From assembly GCA_947561395.2 (NCBI GenBank), contig OX387190.1, forward strand, positions 42,396,392-42,460,391: a DNA stretch of 64,000 bases, written 5' to 3'. This DNA is from Buxus sempervirens. Its lineage: Eukaryota; Streptophyta; Magnoliopsida; Buxales; Buxaceae. Positions within the stretch are counted from its first letter, which is position 1; each line of letters begins with the position of its first letter. Made by a program: the position numbers and the translations under genes. Positions 1 to 14,500 of this stretch are shown piece by piece. Below the pieces are notes generated by a model that made no database searches, was not told where the DNA came from, and was given only the letters and a program-made list of their open reading frames with translations.

Positions 1-7
1 GAAGTTT

Positions 8-1030
8 TCAGTCCAAAGCATTAGGACCAGCACATGCATTCAAAATAGGATTCCAAATCCATTGCAGCATAAATCTCCTCCCGCTTCTCCCGTTCACGTT
101 GAAGGTCCTTCCTTCTCTGTCCTTCATCACCTGCCCCAAATACCCACCTCCTGCTCCCGTTCCATACAACCCCTCACACAGATCCCCGATCTCCGTCGGC
201 GCCGTCGGATCCTCTCCGGCGTACCATGCATTGATCAATGGATTCGAAGACAGCTCCGCCAATTCGTGTCCTATGACACTGATCATACCATCCACCCCAA
301 TGTCACTATTTGGAGGCTTTAAAGCACCAGGCCCGCCACCCCCCATGTAGCCGGGAATCGCAAAAGGGTATGCGCACACCTCCGGGCACTGCTTGCCGGA
401 ATTCCCCACCCAGGCGTACGGTAGCGTGTACCCGACTTCCGACGCGAACGTGAAGTAATGAAACCCACAGACGGCCCGGCAAAAATCTTGAACCGTCACG
501 TCACTGGAACTCAAGATCAGATAGATTCCGTTCTTGTGGTCAACTGGGAAAGGTGCTGATTTTACTGCATTAGCGATCACCTGTTGGACGGATAATCGAG
601 TGAGGTGGGTACCTTGGGAGTAGCGGAGATCGGCGTACTCACCGGCGACAAGGACCGTTTGGGAAACATTGGCGCCGGTTTGGTCGGCGTAGAGTGAGAC
701 GGTGCGCCACCACTCGGAAACGGAGGGGGAAGCCGCGGCGCGGCGATTGGCGGAGATAGAGAGGAGGAAGTCCTTGATGAGGAGCTTGTGGGATGGGGCC
801 CACTGGCCATACCAGACGATGTAGACGTTGATCGGGGAAGACAGGACTGGACCCATGTGGTAACGGAGGTGCACGAGGTCCGAAGAGCCCTCGAACTTCT
901 TAGAGGATGAGAGGGAGTGGGGTGGGAGCTTGGGGTTGTAGTGTTCTGGGTGTAGGTTGAGGGTTTGGGTGGTAGCATGAGCTCTGATACAGTGAAGGAA
1001 GATCAGGAAGAAAAGAATGTTCAGTGACAT
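8..1030 (-). CDS. EXORDIUM-like / PHI-1 family secreted protein
   Basis: Single-exon gene of 340 codons from the ATG at 1030. A longer frame opens at 1066, but the ATG at 1030 begins directly with a hydrophobic signal peptide ([14 protein letters not shown]...), so I chose it. The mature part has the hallmarks of the phosphate-induced protein 1/EXORDIUM family. These are the N-terminal [15 protein letters not shown] segment, paired Cys residues in the [10 protein letters not shown] and CPEVCAYPF segments, and the late GHELAEL block followed by the NAWYAG region. Family members are apoplastic proteins tied to brassinosteroid and sugar-dependent cell expansion; the biochemical activity is unknown. 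Length is slightly above the usual 300-320 residues. The stop TGA is at 8-10, so the CDS is complete and only the 3' UTR lies outside. A weak TATA-like stretch (TTTATAAC on the minus strand, near 1143) sits about 110 bp upstream of the ATG. The exact EXL subgroup is not determined. Confidence 0.9.
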   Translation of the reverse strand: MSLNILFFLIFLHCIRAHATTQTLNLHPEHYNPKLPPHSLSSSKKFEGSSDLVHLRYHMGPVLSSPINVYIVWYGQWAPSHKLLIKDFLLSISANRRAAASPSVSEWWRTVSLYADQTGANVSQTVLVAGEYADLRYSQGTHLTRLSVQQVIANAVKSAPFPVDHKNGIYLILSSSDVTVQDFCRAVCGFHYFTFASEVGYTLPYAWVGNSGKQCPEVCAYPFAIPGYMGGGGPGALKPPNSDIGVDGMISVIGHELAELSSNPLINAWYAGEDPTAPTEIGDLCEGLYGTGAGGGYLGQVMKDREGRTFNVNGRSGRRFMLQWIWNPILNACAGPNALD

Positions 1031-1990
1031 CTTGGACAAACTGTATGGGGAAGAGGTGTCGGACAAGCCGTTAGATAGCTAACTGTTGGTGGTGGCAGTG
1101 GAGGTGGCGCTGGTGGTGGAGAAAGAGGGAATGGGGAGTGGTTATAAAGAGGAAGGCAGAAAAAGGAGGGAAATGGGCTGGTGACAGCTGCAATGTGGGC
1201 ACAGAACACTGTCTCTCTACTGTTTCTTCTGTCCAAAATGACGAACATGTCCCCACTTTTTGAATAATTGACTCTTCCTGGTTCCTCCTCAATTTGCCGT
1301 CTTCAATTTCTGCTTGAACTAAGCGGACTGGACAGCAAATTGAGGAATAAAAGGCAAAAAAAATGAAGCGGTATCCGCTTACGTGTCAATTTCCTGCAAG
1401 TTGGGGCAATCTTTGATTGGATTCGGAGTTTTTTTTGTTGGTGAAATTGGATTCAGAGTTGAAGACGGTTTTGACAGATGTGATCCGACGGTTCCGATGA
1501 GATCAATCTTGCAACTTGCAAAATGAGAATACAAGCAGGAAGGGACAAACCGAATCTGAATTGCTTTTTTAATTTCAGCGTGCTGACCCGAGTCGGCAGT
1601 AATTGTCGCTGATACCATACCCCAGAAAAGAGGCCGATGCTTCGAACCTTTGTAAACGAATTCCCAGTTCCGATCTCCTCTTGGTTTTCTCTCGGACGTG
1701 TTGATTTCCATCACATGGACGAATCAGCATCCTCTAAAACATTTTTTTTGTCACATAATTGAGATGATAAGTGATAAGAGCTGTAAGGATAATAACATAT
1801 TAATATTACGAATAAGAAACAATAGTATATGTAGGTCCTTGCCCTAACGAACTAGAAAAGAAATAATTTATACTTTGATATAGTTCAAATGACGCATACA
1901 AACGACAGTTTTAAACTCCACTCATAAGAGATCGGAACGTTTTCTAGTTCATTGATACTAGTAAGGTGCACATGCAATATTACACGTAGA
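1031..1990. other. Intergenic: EXL promoter and upstream region
   Basis: Upstream of the EXL gene. No gene is recognisable. A 111-codon minus-strand frame at 1379-1714 matches no family I know and is treated as chance. The stretch 1070-1170 is C/T-rich on the minus strand, as in a 5' leader. Confidence 0.5.
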
Positions 1991-2218
1991 CAGTGGCGGA
2001 ACCACCTTAGAGTTAGAGGGGGCAATTTCCCCCCTAAATTTTTATTTTTTAATTTAAATTATATTTTTCCTATATGTTTTAATTGAAATTTATATTTTGC
2101 CCCCCCTAAAATTTCTGATTTGCCCCCCTAACTCATTAAAATTTCTATATTTCATGAGAAGTGTTAATTGAAATTTTTTTTTTGCCTCCTCAGATTTGGA
2201 GTCCTGGTTCTACCACTG
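1991..2218. mobile_element. hAT-type MITE, family 1, copy 1
   Basis: A 228-bp element with terminal inverted repeats CAGTGGCGGAACCAC... and ...GGTTCTACCACTG. It is flanked by an imperfect 8-bp target duplication, CACGTAGA (1983-1990) and CACGTACA (2219-2226). TIRs beginning CAGTG with an 8-bp duplication are typical of the hAT superfamily. The interior holds runs of C, T and A and has no coding capacity. A second copy lies at 11275-11599. Confidence 0.85.
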
Positions 2219-4258
2219 CACGTACAGAGATAGAGAACAGTTTTGCAACTATTTAGATTTTAAATGAATAGATAAAGTTTTGATCATTTTTACCTTATAT
2301 TAATTATGCCTTAACAATGAATAATAAAAGCTTTTTGAGAAAGTCATGCATAGTTGTTGACACACTTCTCAAAGGGCCTATTTTCTTTGTATATGGTATA
2401 GATAAATGGAAAATACGTATAACACTCGAGCTTTATTTCCGTGTTTTGCAATGCTGGTGGTTTCGTCCAAGTGGACCCTCATACATGGGCAACCACGCGT
2501 TGCCATAGAAGGTTTCCGTGAAAGGCTCAGGTACACAGGGAGAGTGTTTCACCTGGTGCCGTATAGTAGTGCCAGTGTGAGATGCACAGATGGATGCACA
2601 TGTCAGGAGGGGGCTCCACACATCTAAACTACGTCCTAGTTGATGGATTCACAGAATCACCAGACTTTGGCTCTATAGGAAATGCTTTCATAAATAGGAG
2701 GCCAGGTGGATCGTTGTTTGTAAATAAGAGAATAAAAATCACCAGGAACCAGCGAGGTGATTCGAGAGGACATGAGCTGTCTCCAAATTCTGGGGTCGGG
2801 GATTGTGACATAACATCTCTAACCCCTTTTATGTCCTACTCTTTTTTTTGGGTGAAACTATGTCCTACTCTTACGACTTGAAAGCTGTAACACTTGCATT
2901 CTTGGACTCATCTGAGCGCTTGCAATACGACATTGGGCTTGGCCCAATAATTCAACTCTATCCAACGTTTATTGAGCTGCACATAAGCAATCAGTTGCAA
3001 TGAAAAAGTTCTGAAATTGCAAGAAAAGAGGGAAAAGAAAGAGAAACCGTGGCTGCTGACATTGCAACCGGCTGTTAGTTGTGGACAATGGCCTCGTTCC
3101 TTGGGTATTTGGATTACTAATTGTGATGGTAAAAGCTTGAGCTCGCCAACGGAAGCAAGGGAGTCAGAATTTGACGACAATCTGCTGAAGTATTCAATGT
3201 TTCATATGCTGAACATACAAGTACACAACTGTGTCATACATATCACATATGGGTGTACGCACATTTTACTGCCCGAAATAGCCAACGAGTTTAGTTATTG
3301 CCAATCAAATTTGAGTTCGGTTATTTAGTGGAGGTGGTAGTCTTTAACAATTTTCATAAGGCGTTTTTTCCTGAGAAACTAAAATGTTGGGCTCAAATTT
3401 TTTTGGGCTAAAATCTTTACCAGGAGGTGGCGTGTGTAACATTGCATGTACGTACTTATGTCTCTACAGAGAGATTGACTGAGTAGTTATTAAGGTAATT
3501 TTAAAGAAATCTAAATATTAGGCCAACATCTTTTTGCATTATCTTTATAAAACTATTATTAGGTACAAGTACACAGAAATTAATTGTAATTATCCAAGGA
3601 ACATAATAATCTTTTAAATTTTTTAGGAGTATTCTAAAGAAATATTGGTTGTACTGGGATGCTCCAAGTCTTTTAAATTTTTGTGGCCAATCCAGAACAA
3701 GATTGCATGAAATTCTGTCAGGTCCATCTAATTTGATCAGCCAATAGAACAATAAAATGAGGTTTGAACCTCTTCGAGAACGATCATACTCCAAAGGACT
3801 TGCGATCAAGAAAATTTAAGACCTTTACGACCTCGAAACGACACAACCTAGTCGCATATCCCAGAAAGTAGAAAGCCAGAACTGCTCAACCAGACATTAT
3901 GCAAATACATCCTCATTAAGAGGAAAGAAAATAAAAAGCTCGAAGCCTCTAACCCCGGGTAAACCATTAGTGAGTTCATCTGTCTTAAAGGCCTTCTATG
4001 CATTCACTATTATAATGGCAAATCGGGAAAATCAGGGGCATTTCATCATCATGTAGTTAATACTTAATACCTTTCGAGGTCCCTCTCCTTTTTCATCACC
4101 ATTCCACATCTTTAACCAATCAAAAAATGTAACTTATTGAATACTTACATGCCCAAGGGAAGAAAAAAGAAAAATAAAAAATCACAGACAAGATCAATAC
4201 ATATGTGGAGAGAGGAACCTAAAAAATGCGGCTCGTGGGAAGGTTTCCAATCCCCTCA
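2219..4258. other. Intergenic, AT-rich, no gene seen
   Basis: Between the first hAT MITE and the SRPK 3' end. Several frames of 60-103 codons exist on both strands (for example 2582-2881 and 3017-3328), but none shows a recognisable domain or paired splice structure. The part near 4100-4258 is probably SRPK 3' UTR. Confidence 0.5.
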
Positions 4259-7614
<3,356 letters not shown>

Positions 7615-8384
7615 TGTTACATGCCTAACTGTACCCATAAAATCACCAAAGCTTATAAGCATTTCGTTGGTTAAGCACTTAAAATTTAGTATCATAACAT
7701 TTCATCACGCTTCCGCAACCAACATCCATAACAGTCCATTCTATCGACATTGATTAAATGGTAACTCTTATTCTTTTGGCATTTTCACTTACCTATTAGT
7801 ATTCAATGACTTTACACAATGTCCATACATATTACTAAAACATTTTAATCCACCTTATAGATTGTCTTCTTTTTTACTCGAACTCGAGGTATGGTGGTTG
7901 GCTTTGATACCATTTGTTACATGACTAACAATTGCTCCAAAAACCCAACACAAAAAAATGTGAAATAGCAACACCTTTTATAACAGCACTTAATAGAAAA
8001 GTACCGTTACAATTGACTCAATATGGCATTTCAATAAATAATTTTATAGCGGCACTTTATTATAAAATGCCGTAATAAATAATTTTATAATGCCATTTTT
8101 CTATAAAATGCCATGATAAATTATTTAATAGCAGCATGTTTCTCTAAAATGCCGTAATAAGTATTTTAATAAAAAAAAATTTATAACAGCATTTGTCTTT
8201 AAATGCCATAATAAACTACTTTATATCCTAAATTCCTAATAACCCGTTTTATAACGGCATTTATTATAAAATGCCATAATAAGTGCCGTTATATGTGGTG
8301 TGACTATATCATCATTTTTTTGTCGTGGTCCCAAAGCTTATGGAGATTGGGTTGGTTAAGCACTCAACTTTTAGGATCGTAACA
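7615..8384 (-). mobile_element. TRIM retroelement (short LTRs), interrupted by a CACTA-like element
   Basis: Two direct repeats of about 85 bp, 7615-7699 and 7915-8384, begin TGTTACATG(C/A)CTAAC and end with (A/G)TC(A/G)TAACA. The second is split by the insertion at about 7946-8328. Directly left of the second repeat is GGCTTTGATACCATT (7900-7914). Its complement reads AATGGTATCAAAGCC, like the initiator tRNA-Met primer site (TGGTATC...). The element therefore lies on the minus strand. The internal part is about 215 bp and codes for nothing, as expected for a TRIM. A clean target duplication is not visible (AAATG against TTACG). Confidence 0.65.
7946..8328. mobile_element. CACTA-like non-autonomous element
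   Basis: About 380 bp with similar inverted ends, CAACACAAAAAAATGTGAAA at the left and, in complement, CCACGACAAAAAAATGATGA at the right. The interior is built of short repeats of the type TATAAAATGCCGTAATAA in both orientations, like the subterminal repeats of CACTA (En/Spm) elements. The termini are degenerate rather than canonical CACTA. It splits a TRIM LTR, with CCC on each side as a possible 3-bp target duplication. Confidence 0.4.
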
Positions 8385-9779
8385 TTACGCACTTACACCA
8401 TCTTATTAAAGGCTATTATGTTTCAGATCGTTCCACCAATAAAAGTTTGAATGGGCCAAATAAATAGAAAAAAGTCGGACTCACCAAGTAAACTTTTTGT
8501 CTTCTCCTTTTGCGGAAAAGAAAAACTTCTTTTTTCTTTTTTCCACCACAAAGGTAAAGCAAAAGAAAAGGCTTCTTTTCCTCTCTTTTTTTAATAAATA
8601 AAGTACATTAATCAAATTATTATTTTTAAGATTTAACTAAGCCTATGACTTCCGCGACAAAATTATAATAAGCTTTGACTAAAAATTTAACAAAGAAAGT
8701 TCTAAAAAATGCTGGCTTATATCCCATGGAAAGTCAATTCTCAAATGAAATTCAACTTGACACGGGTTTCATTTGAGTTCTGATCTCGTAAATGAAAATG
8801 CGTCAAGGAAGTCCTGCAAATTGAATTTTTCCAAACTAACCTTGGAGACGTGGTATGAAACATTACGTCTAAATAATTAATGGAATGGACTAGAGTTCCG
8901 CCAGTGAAAGCGATCTGGGTTAGATTTTCTGTGAAATTCCCATGAAAATTATGGTTAAAGCACAATTATTTGTTGTCTCCTATGAAAAGCTAAAAACAAC
9001 CTCCTCCGATACCACAAGTTACCAACGTGAATAAGCTGGAGACCTAATACTCAGTTCTAGAACATGTACCAAGAACAAAACCATGTGTTTCTTTCGTCAT
9101 GTATTTATTTGGATTAATGCAAGGAATGCAATATATAATTGTGTGTTTGGTTAGACGGAATCTATAGGATAGTAAAAGAAAATAAACTTTCTATTAAAAT
9201 TTATGTTTTCGGTTCATAAAAAAATGTAGACCAATCTGAAAGTAATTTTGCGACAAAACCCTCATTTTCCTCTTGATTAAAACAAAGGGAATCATATTAT
9301 AAAAACCTTACTTACAAATAAAACGAGAGAGGAATCAAAAAAATTTCTTAAATATTTTGATGTCCCAAACAGTTAAATGTGTTTCATTTTATTATTTGCC
9401 TTACACCCTCCGTTAGAATATATGAAGTAAACAGCTTGAATTATACCAGTATTCCTCATGAGTCCTAATGATACCTCATATATTAGTATTAATGCAACTA
9501 GAAGGGGTGCATGTGCAGTACTGCACGTGTGCAGAAAGGGATAAAGGGAGGCAATGTTAGAGGGAACAGTTGTAAAATTGTTTGTTAGTTTTTGGAAAAG
9601 TTGAGGCATTTTTTACTATTCTACCATTTTATTAATAGAGCTTTTCAATAGTGTGTAAGAGTTGTTTTGGAAATGTGCGTGTTTTGTTTGGCACGATTCC
9701 CAATGGCCCTCTTCTCATTATATATAATAATAAATATAATATAATATAGATAGATATAGATGATAAAGGTTGCTCATTA
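8385..9779. other. Intergenic, AT-rich, no gene seen
   Basis: No recognisable coding sequence on either strand. It contains short AT runs (around 9721-9760) and ends at the duplicated promoter segment of the EH gene. Confidence 0.5.
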
Positions 9780-10011
9780 TCCATGTGGCCTGTTCAGAGG
9801 GCCCACGTGAGGTTGGCGGTCCAAATTAGCCACGTCATCCTTTAGAATGACACAAAAACTCAAATTGCTGGTTAGATTTTAGAGAGAACGGGGAAAATCC
9901 ATGTAGCCTGTTCAGAGGGCCCACGTGAGGGGGTCCAAATTAGCCACGTCATCATTTATAATGGCAGAAAAACTCAAATTCCTGGTTAGACTTTAGAGAG
10001 AACGGAAAAAC
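9780..10011 (+). promoter_or_regulatory. Tandemly duplicated promoter segment with ACGT boxes
   Basis: Two head-to-tail copies of about 115-118 bp, 9780-9897 and 9898-10011. Each holds CCCACGTGAGG (CACGTG cores at 9804-9809 and 9922-9927) and, about 23-27 bp on, GCCACGTCATC (CACGTC at 9831-9836 and 9945-9950). CACGTG is the G-box and GATGACGTGGC its bZIP-type C/G hybrid partner on the other strand. The array lies 440-675 bp upstream of the EH ATG, so it is a likely doubled bZIP/bHLH or PIF response module. That function is inferred; the duplication itself is seen directly. Confidence 0.65.
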
Positions 10012-10453
10012 TCCGATCCTTTTGAAATGCTGCAATCCCAAATCTGTCCTGTATTATGCCCCTCGTTTCCTGTTGTGATCAGTGCCGACGAATTTGTGAA
10101 GAAAATGCTTCGGCGGTGTTCTTCATATCGCTGAATCTGTGGAAAATCCCAGGTCCTTCATATATCCGTTGTGATCTCGCCATCAGAAGCTCAACAACCA
10201 TCGACCGCAGGAAACAGTACTCATTTCTTTGATTCACTTGCAATTTATCGACGGCTGAAATATTTTAGTCACCCTTCTCCTTCTCACTACAGCTTCAGAC
10301 TCTAGGGCTTTGAATTTGGTCTGTCTTTGTTTCTGGTTGATTTTGTTCTGTCTCCGGCGTTCATTGCTTTTATTTCTACACTCTTGGTTTGGTCTGATTT
10401 GATGTTCTGATCTGCGAACTTTTAAAATTTTCGATCGGTCTGAAGCGTTTGAA

Positions 10454-11467
10454 ATGGCGGGGCAAAACCAAGCTCCGAATATGGATCTCTTCGATGCATA
10501 TTTTCGGAGAGCAGATTTGGATCAGGACGGTAGGATAAGCGGAGCTGAAGCTGTTGCCTTCTTTCAGGGTTCAAATCTGTCGAAACAAGCCCTTGCGCAG
10601 GTACTCGTCATGTTCACATCCATTTATAACTCTCCATTACTCTGCGACTTAAATCTTTGTGGTGCCGTGATTTACACTTTATTTCTCCAATTTATTATTA
10701 TTTGATAGCCGTCACTGAATCTGCCTGGCGCAGGATTATGATATCTTCTCATAAATTATATATCATAGTCGGTTATTTATACTCGGTTCAATGCTAATTT
10801 GAAGTTGGTTGATCAGAAAACATTCAAAGATGGGTTATCTTATGCAGTTCGAAACTGTTGAACAAAAATTGCACCAGTTGTTGATTAAGCTTATGAGCTG
10901 AATTAGGTTGCAAAAATATGTTGGGAGTTATTGTGGCTATAACATGGCAAAATGTCAGAGCAGAAGTGATCATAACATGGCAAAATGTCGTAGCAGAAGT
11001 TACCATTTCTTATACCCTTTCTTTTTTTCTAATTGGGTAAGAGCATTCACTTGTGGTTTTAATGCAATCTGTTTGCTGGTGCGTATGTGTTGTCATCTTC
11101 CTTTCTGTGATATTACATCTTCATATATGATTTTAGAACCTTGTAGTTTTATTAGGGTAAATTCAACAAACCTCACTGAAAACTAAAAATAATACGGAAA
11201 TAACTCCTTCAAGCTCTAGTATGTCAAGAGTGCCAATAAATCATATATCTTTTACATATTTTATCACTTGTTTGCAGTGGCGGAACCACATTGTGGTTAT
11301 GGTTAGGGGGGGGCAATTCCCCCCCACCCTAACTTTTATTTTTTCATTAAAAATATATATATATTATATATTTTTTTTAATTAAAATTTGTTTTTTGCCT
11401 CCCTAACCCATTGAAATTTTTATATTTCATGAGAACCTCCCTCTAAAATTTCTAGTTTGGCGCCCCC

Positions 11468-11513
<46 letters not shown>

Positions 11514-14500
11514 CTCATTGAAATTTCTATATTTCATGAGAAGTGTTAATTGAACTTTTTTTTTGCCCCCCCAGGTTTAGAGTCCTGGTTCCGCCACTGC
11601 TTGTTTGCATGTATCTAAGTTAGTTGTATCCTAAAATGGTAATTATTTGTATGTGTTTACTTTAAGAAGAATAAATAATAATAATTTTCAATCTAAATGA
11701 TATATAAGTTATTTTTAGGTAGGACTAAATGGGTAGAATGGTCATGTATTGTGTGTACAAACAGTCTTGTCTCAGTTGGTGTGGGAGAGTTCAATGCCAT
11801 AATCATATAATGGAGGAGGTTATTGTAATTTTTAGAATGGCAGGGAGGCGTTTAGTTATTAAACCAAATTTCAAGGTTTTTTTTTTACCCTTATCTATAT
11901 GATTCTATCTGATCTTCCAAAAAAATTTTTATTCTTGCTTCGTAAAGTTTGCGTTGATTACTGCTGGTTTAACAAAACTATACTGTCATGTGATCAATCT
12001 CTGAAGCGATAGCAGTGAGATGACCTTGGTTTCATCCAAATTTAGCTACTTTTTTGTTTTTAACAAAAATGATCTTTGATCAAGGCTTTAAGAAATTGAG
12101 TCTTTCTATAACTTATTATCGTCTTCTCGATGTTTGCAACTCGGATAAAATATGGTACAATTCCTAAGATAAATTTAGAACTTTAAATTAGCATTTCAAA
12201 CTCAAGATCTTGAGTTTTGATAAGGATCTGAATCTTGCTTATTCTGTTTCTTTACTTAATACTTATAAAATAACATACTAAAATTTGTTGCATCTGTTTC
12301 TAATAATTATTTTTGTTTTTGCAGCATTTATTTTTTCTGACACTCTAGAAGTGCCTATCCACTTATAGTCCATGAAAAATGCCCTCATGAATGTACCCCT
12401 TTTATGAATAATTGAACCAAGATAATGAAAGTAGTTGCTTCTGATTATCACTTGGTTCTTAATTCTTGCCTTTTTGTAAGACATGCTGTTGTTTGTACTG
12501 AATTAACACTCCATAAACTCAGACTTGATTTACTTTAAACCTTTTGATTCCTAGCTATCCTTATGTTTTTTTAGTTTTGCATTCACTGTTCTAGTTTGAT
12601 CCATCAAAATGATCTCCTTTAAAAATGTCATAGATCAAGGTACCTCCTTTTACATATGAATTTTCAATTCATCAAAAAAAAAAAAAAAAAAAAAAAGAGG
12701 TTGTCAATTCGTCCATAATGAATGCAAACATAAAGACTCGAATTTGATCCGTAATGTAAACCTATTATTATTTGAAACTCAGTTTTCTAGTACCTGTTCT
12801 AAATTAAATTAAATCTTCTGCCGTTTTAGCAATAGGTCAGTAAAAACCAATATGAAGCTCTTTCCTTTTCTCTTCGAATTTCATTTAAGCCTTTAGGTCC
12901 TCTACCATATACTTTCTAGATCAATGAGACCAATATGAAGGGTTTTATCTTTCTTTCAGAACTCACTAATTTAGTAAGTAAGGGGATAATCCCAACTTAG
13001 CAAGAATCCAAACTGATTTTCTGAAACCTATCTTACTGTAAGAAAAAGGAATGATCATGAGACTTTGTTTTTCCAACGTGGTGACAGCGTATGTATTCAT
13101 CCTTGTAGCCTGAAATCTTCATCTTCTTTAATTTGTATTTGTGGGTTATGTTAGTTATTCATCAACTCTGCTTTTACCTCAGTCTTATCACATTTACACC
13201 TTCAGTGGGTGGAGTAATCGTTTCACACATAGGGATTATGTCTTGTGTCAGGTTTATTGTTTTTTGCTGCTCCATGGATATTGTTTTGAGCCGTCAAGGA
13301 TCGCCACTGATCTGCCAATCATATCTGATGTGAGGAGTGGCAGGTGTGGGATCTTAACTGTTCAGTCTGGATCTGTTTTTCAGTTGGTATTCACTTTAGT
13401 TTGTTATCAGAGACATGGAATTGTTGTGTTCCTTCTGGCCATTATAGATTGATACCCAGAAACATCATCTTGATTGGATCCAGAGATATTTGTTTTCATT
13501 TACTGCTGCTACAGTTACTATTACCATTGCTCCTGCACCAATCTGTAGCATTTGGCTTCCAAAGATACTTACCTTGGCTAAGATTATTTGATTTGCTATT
13601 TTTTGAATCAAAATTGACTGGTCTTGAATAGTTTTTTTAGAATATTAACATATCCATAAATGACGATATAAGAACTCTTCAATTCAAATTTCAAGGAAAA
13701 ATTTATCTGAAATTTTCTCTAACAAACTTCATATCATCAATTAGTTCAACTTGAGTTGAGTCATTAACTTTATTCAGCAAAATCTTGAGTTGAGATTCAA
13801 GTTTTCATACTATGATTTTAACACTATTCTTAAGGCTAAGTTTAGGGGGCCGTTTCTTGGTTTGACGATAAAAGTGTCAGGCTGCCAGTATGAGAATGCA
13901 TGTTCAAGTCTAACCGAAGCCACTTTGTGCAAAATGCAAAGGTTAGTTCTGTTGCCAGTCTATCCCTCCTTGATCCTGCTTTAACATGATCTGCACCAGG
14001 TTGCAGTCCTTTTCTTTAGACTAAGTTTCTTATCACTCCAATCAGATAAGCTATCTCTAATTTATTGTCAGAATTAGGAATATGTCAATCAGGAAGTCAA
14101 AACATTCTCATCTTTAGTATAACTAAGAGTTCTTCCGCAAGAACTCCTGTCAAAATTAGTGTCTCTGCTCTTGATCTTTCTTATTTTGTTTTTGTTTTTT
14201 TTCATTTTAGTAGCTGGAAGATCATCAGTCTCCCATATTTGGACTGAGGATAGAATTAAATTAAGGGTTTTTAACAATATTCCTATTTTATGCAATAACC
14301 TCAAGATCCTTTTACTAGAAACCATTTTTTCAATATAAACATGATTATTTCATATAGTCTAGAAACTTATTTGGGGATGTCCCAGGATTTGATGGTTTTG
14401 CATTATCAGCATAGCAGATTCTGTTGCTGATGGGCTCTAGTTTTGTCATTGGAGAATGAAAAAAATGTACACTCAACAAATTTTCTTTTACCAAAATTAT

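Noticed and set aside
1379-1714. 111-codon minus-strand frame upstream of the EXL gene
   Set aside because: No family resemblance and no splice or promoter context; fits a chance open frame.
3017-3328. Open frames on both strands at 2.9-3.3 kb
   Set aside because: Overlapping frames of low-complexity composition, no domain seen.
13133-13631. Three overlapping plus frames in EH intron 1
   Set aside because: Inside an intron, T-rich and hydrophobic by composition, no motif.
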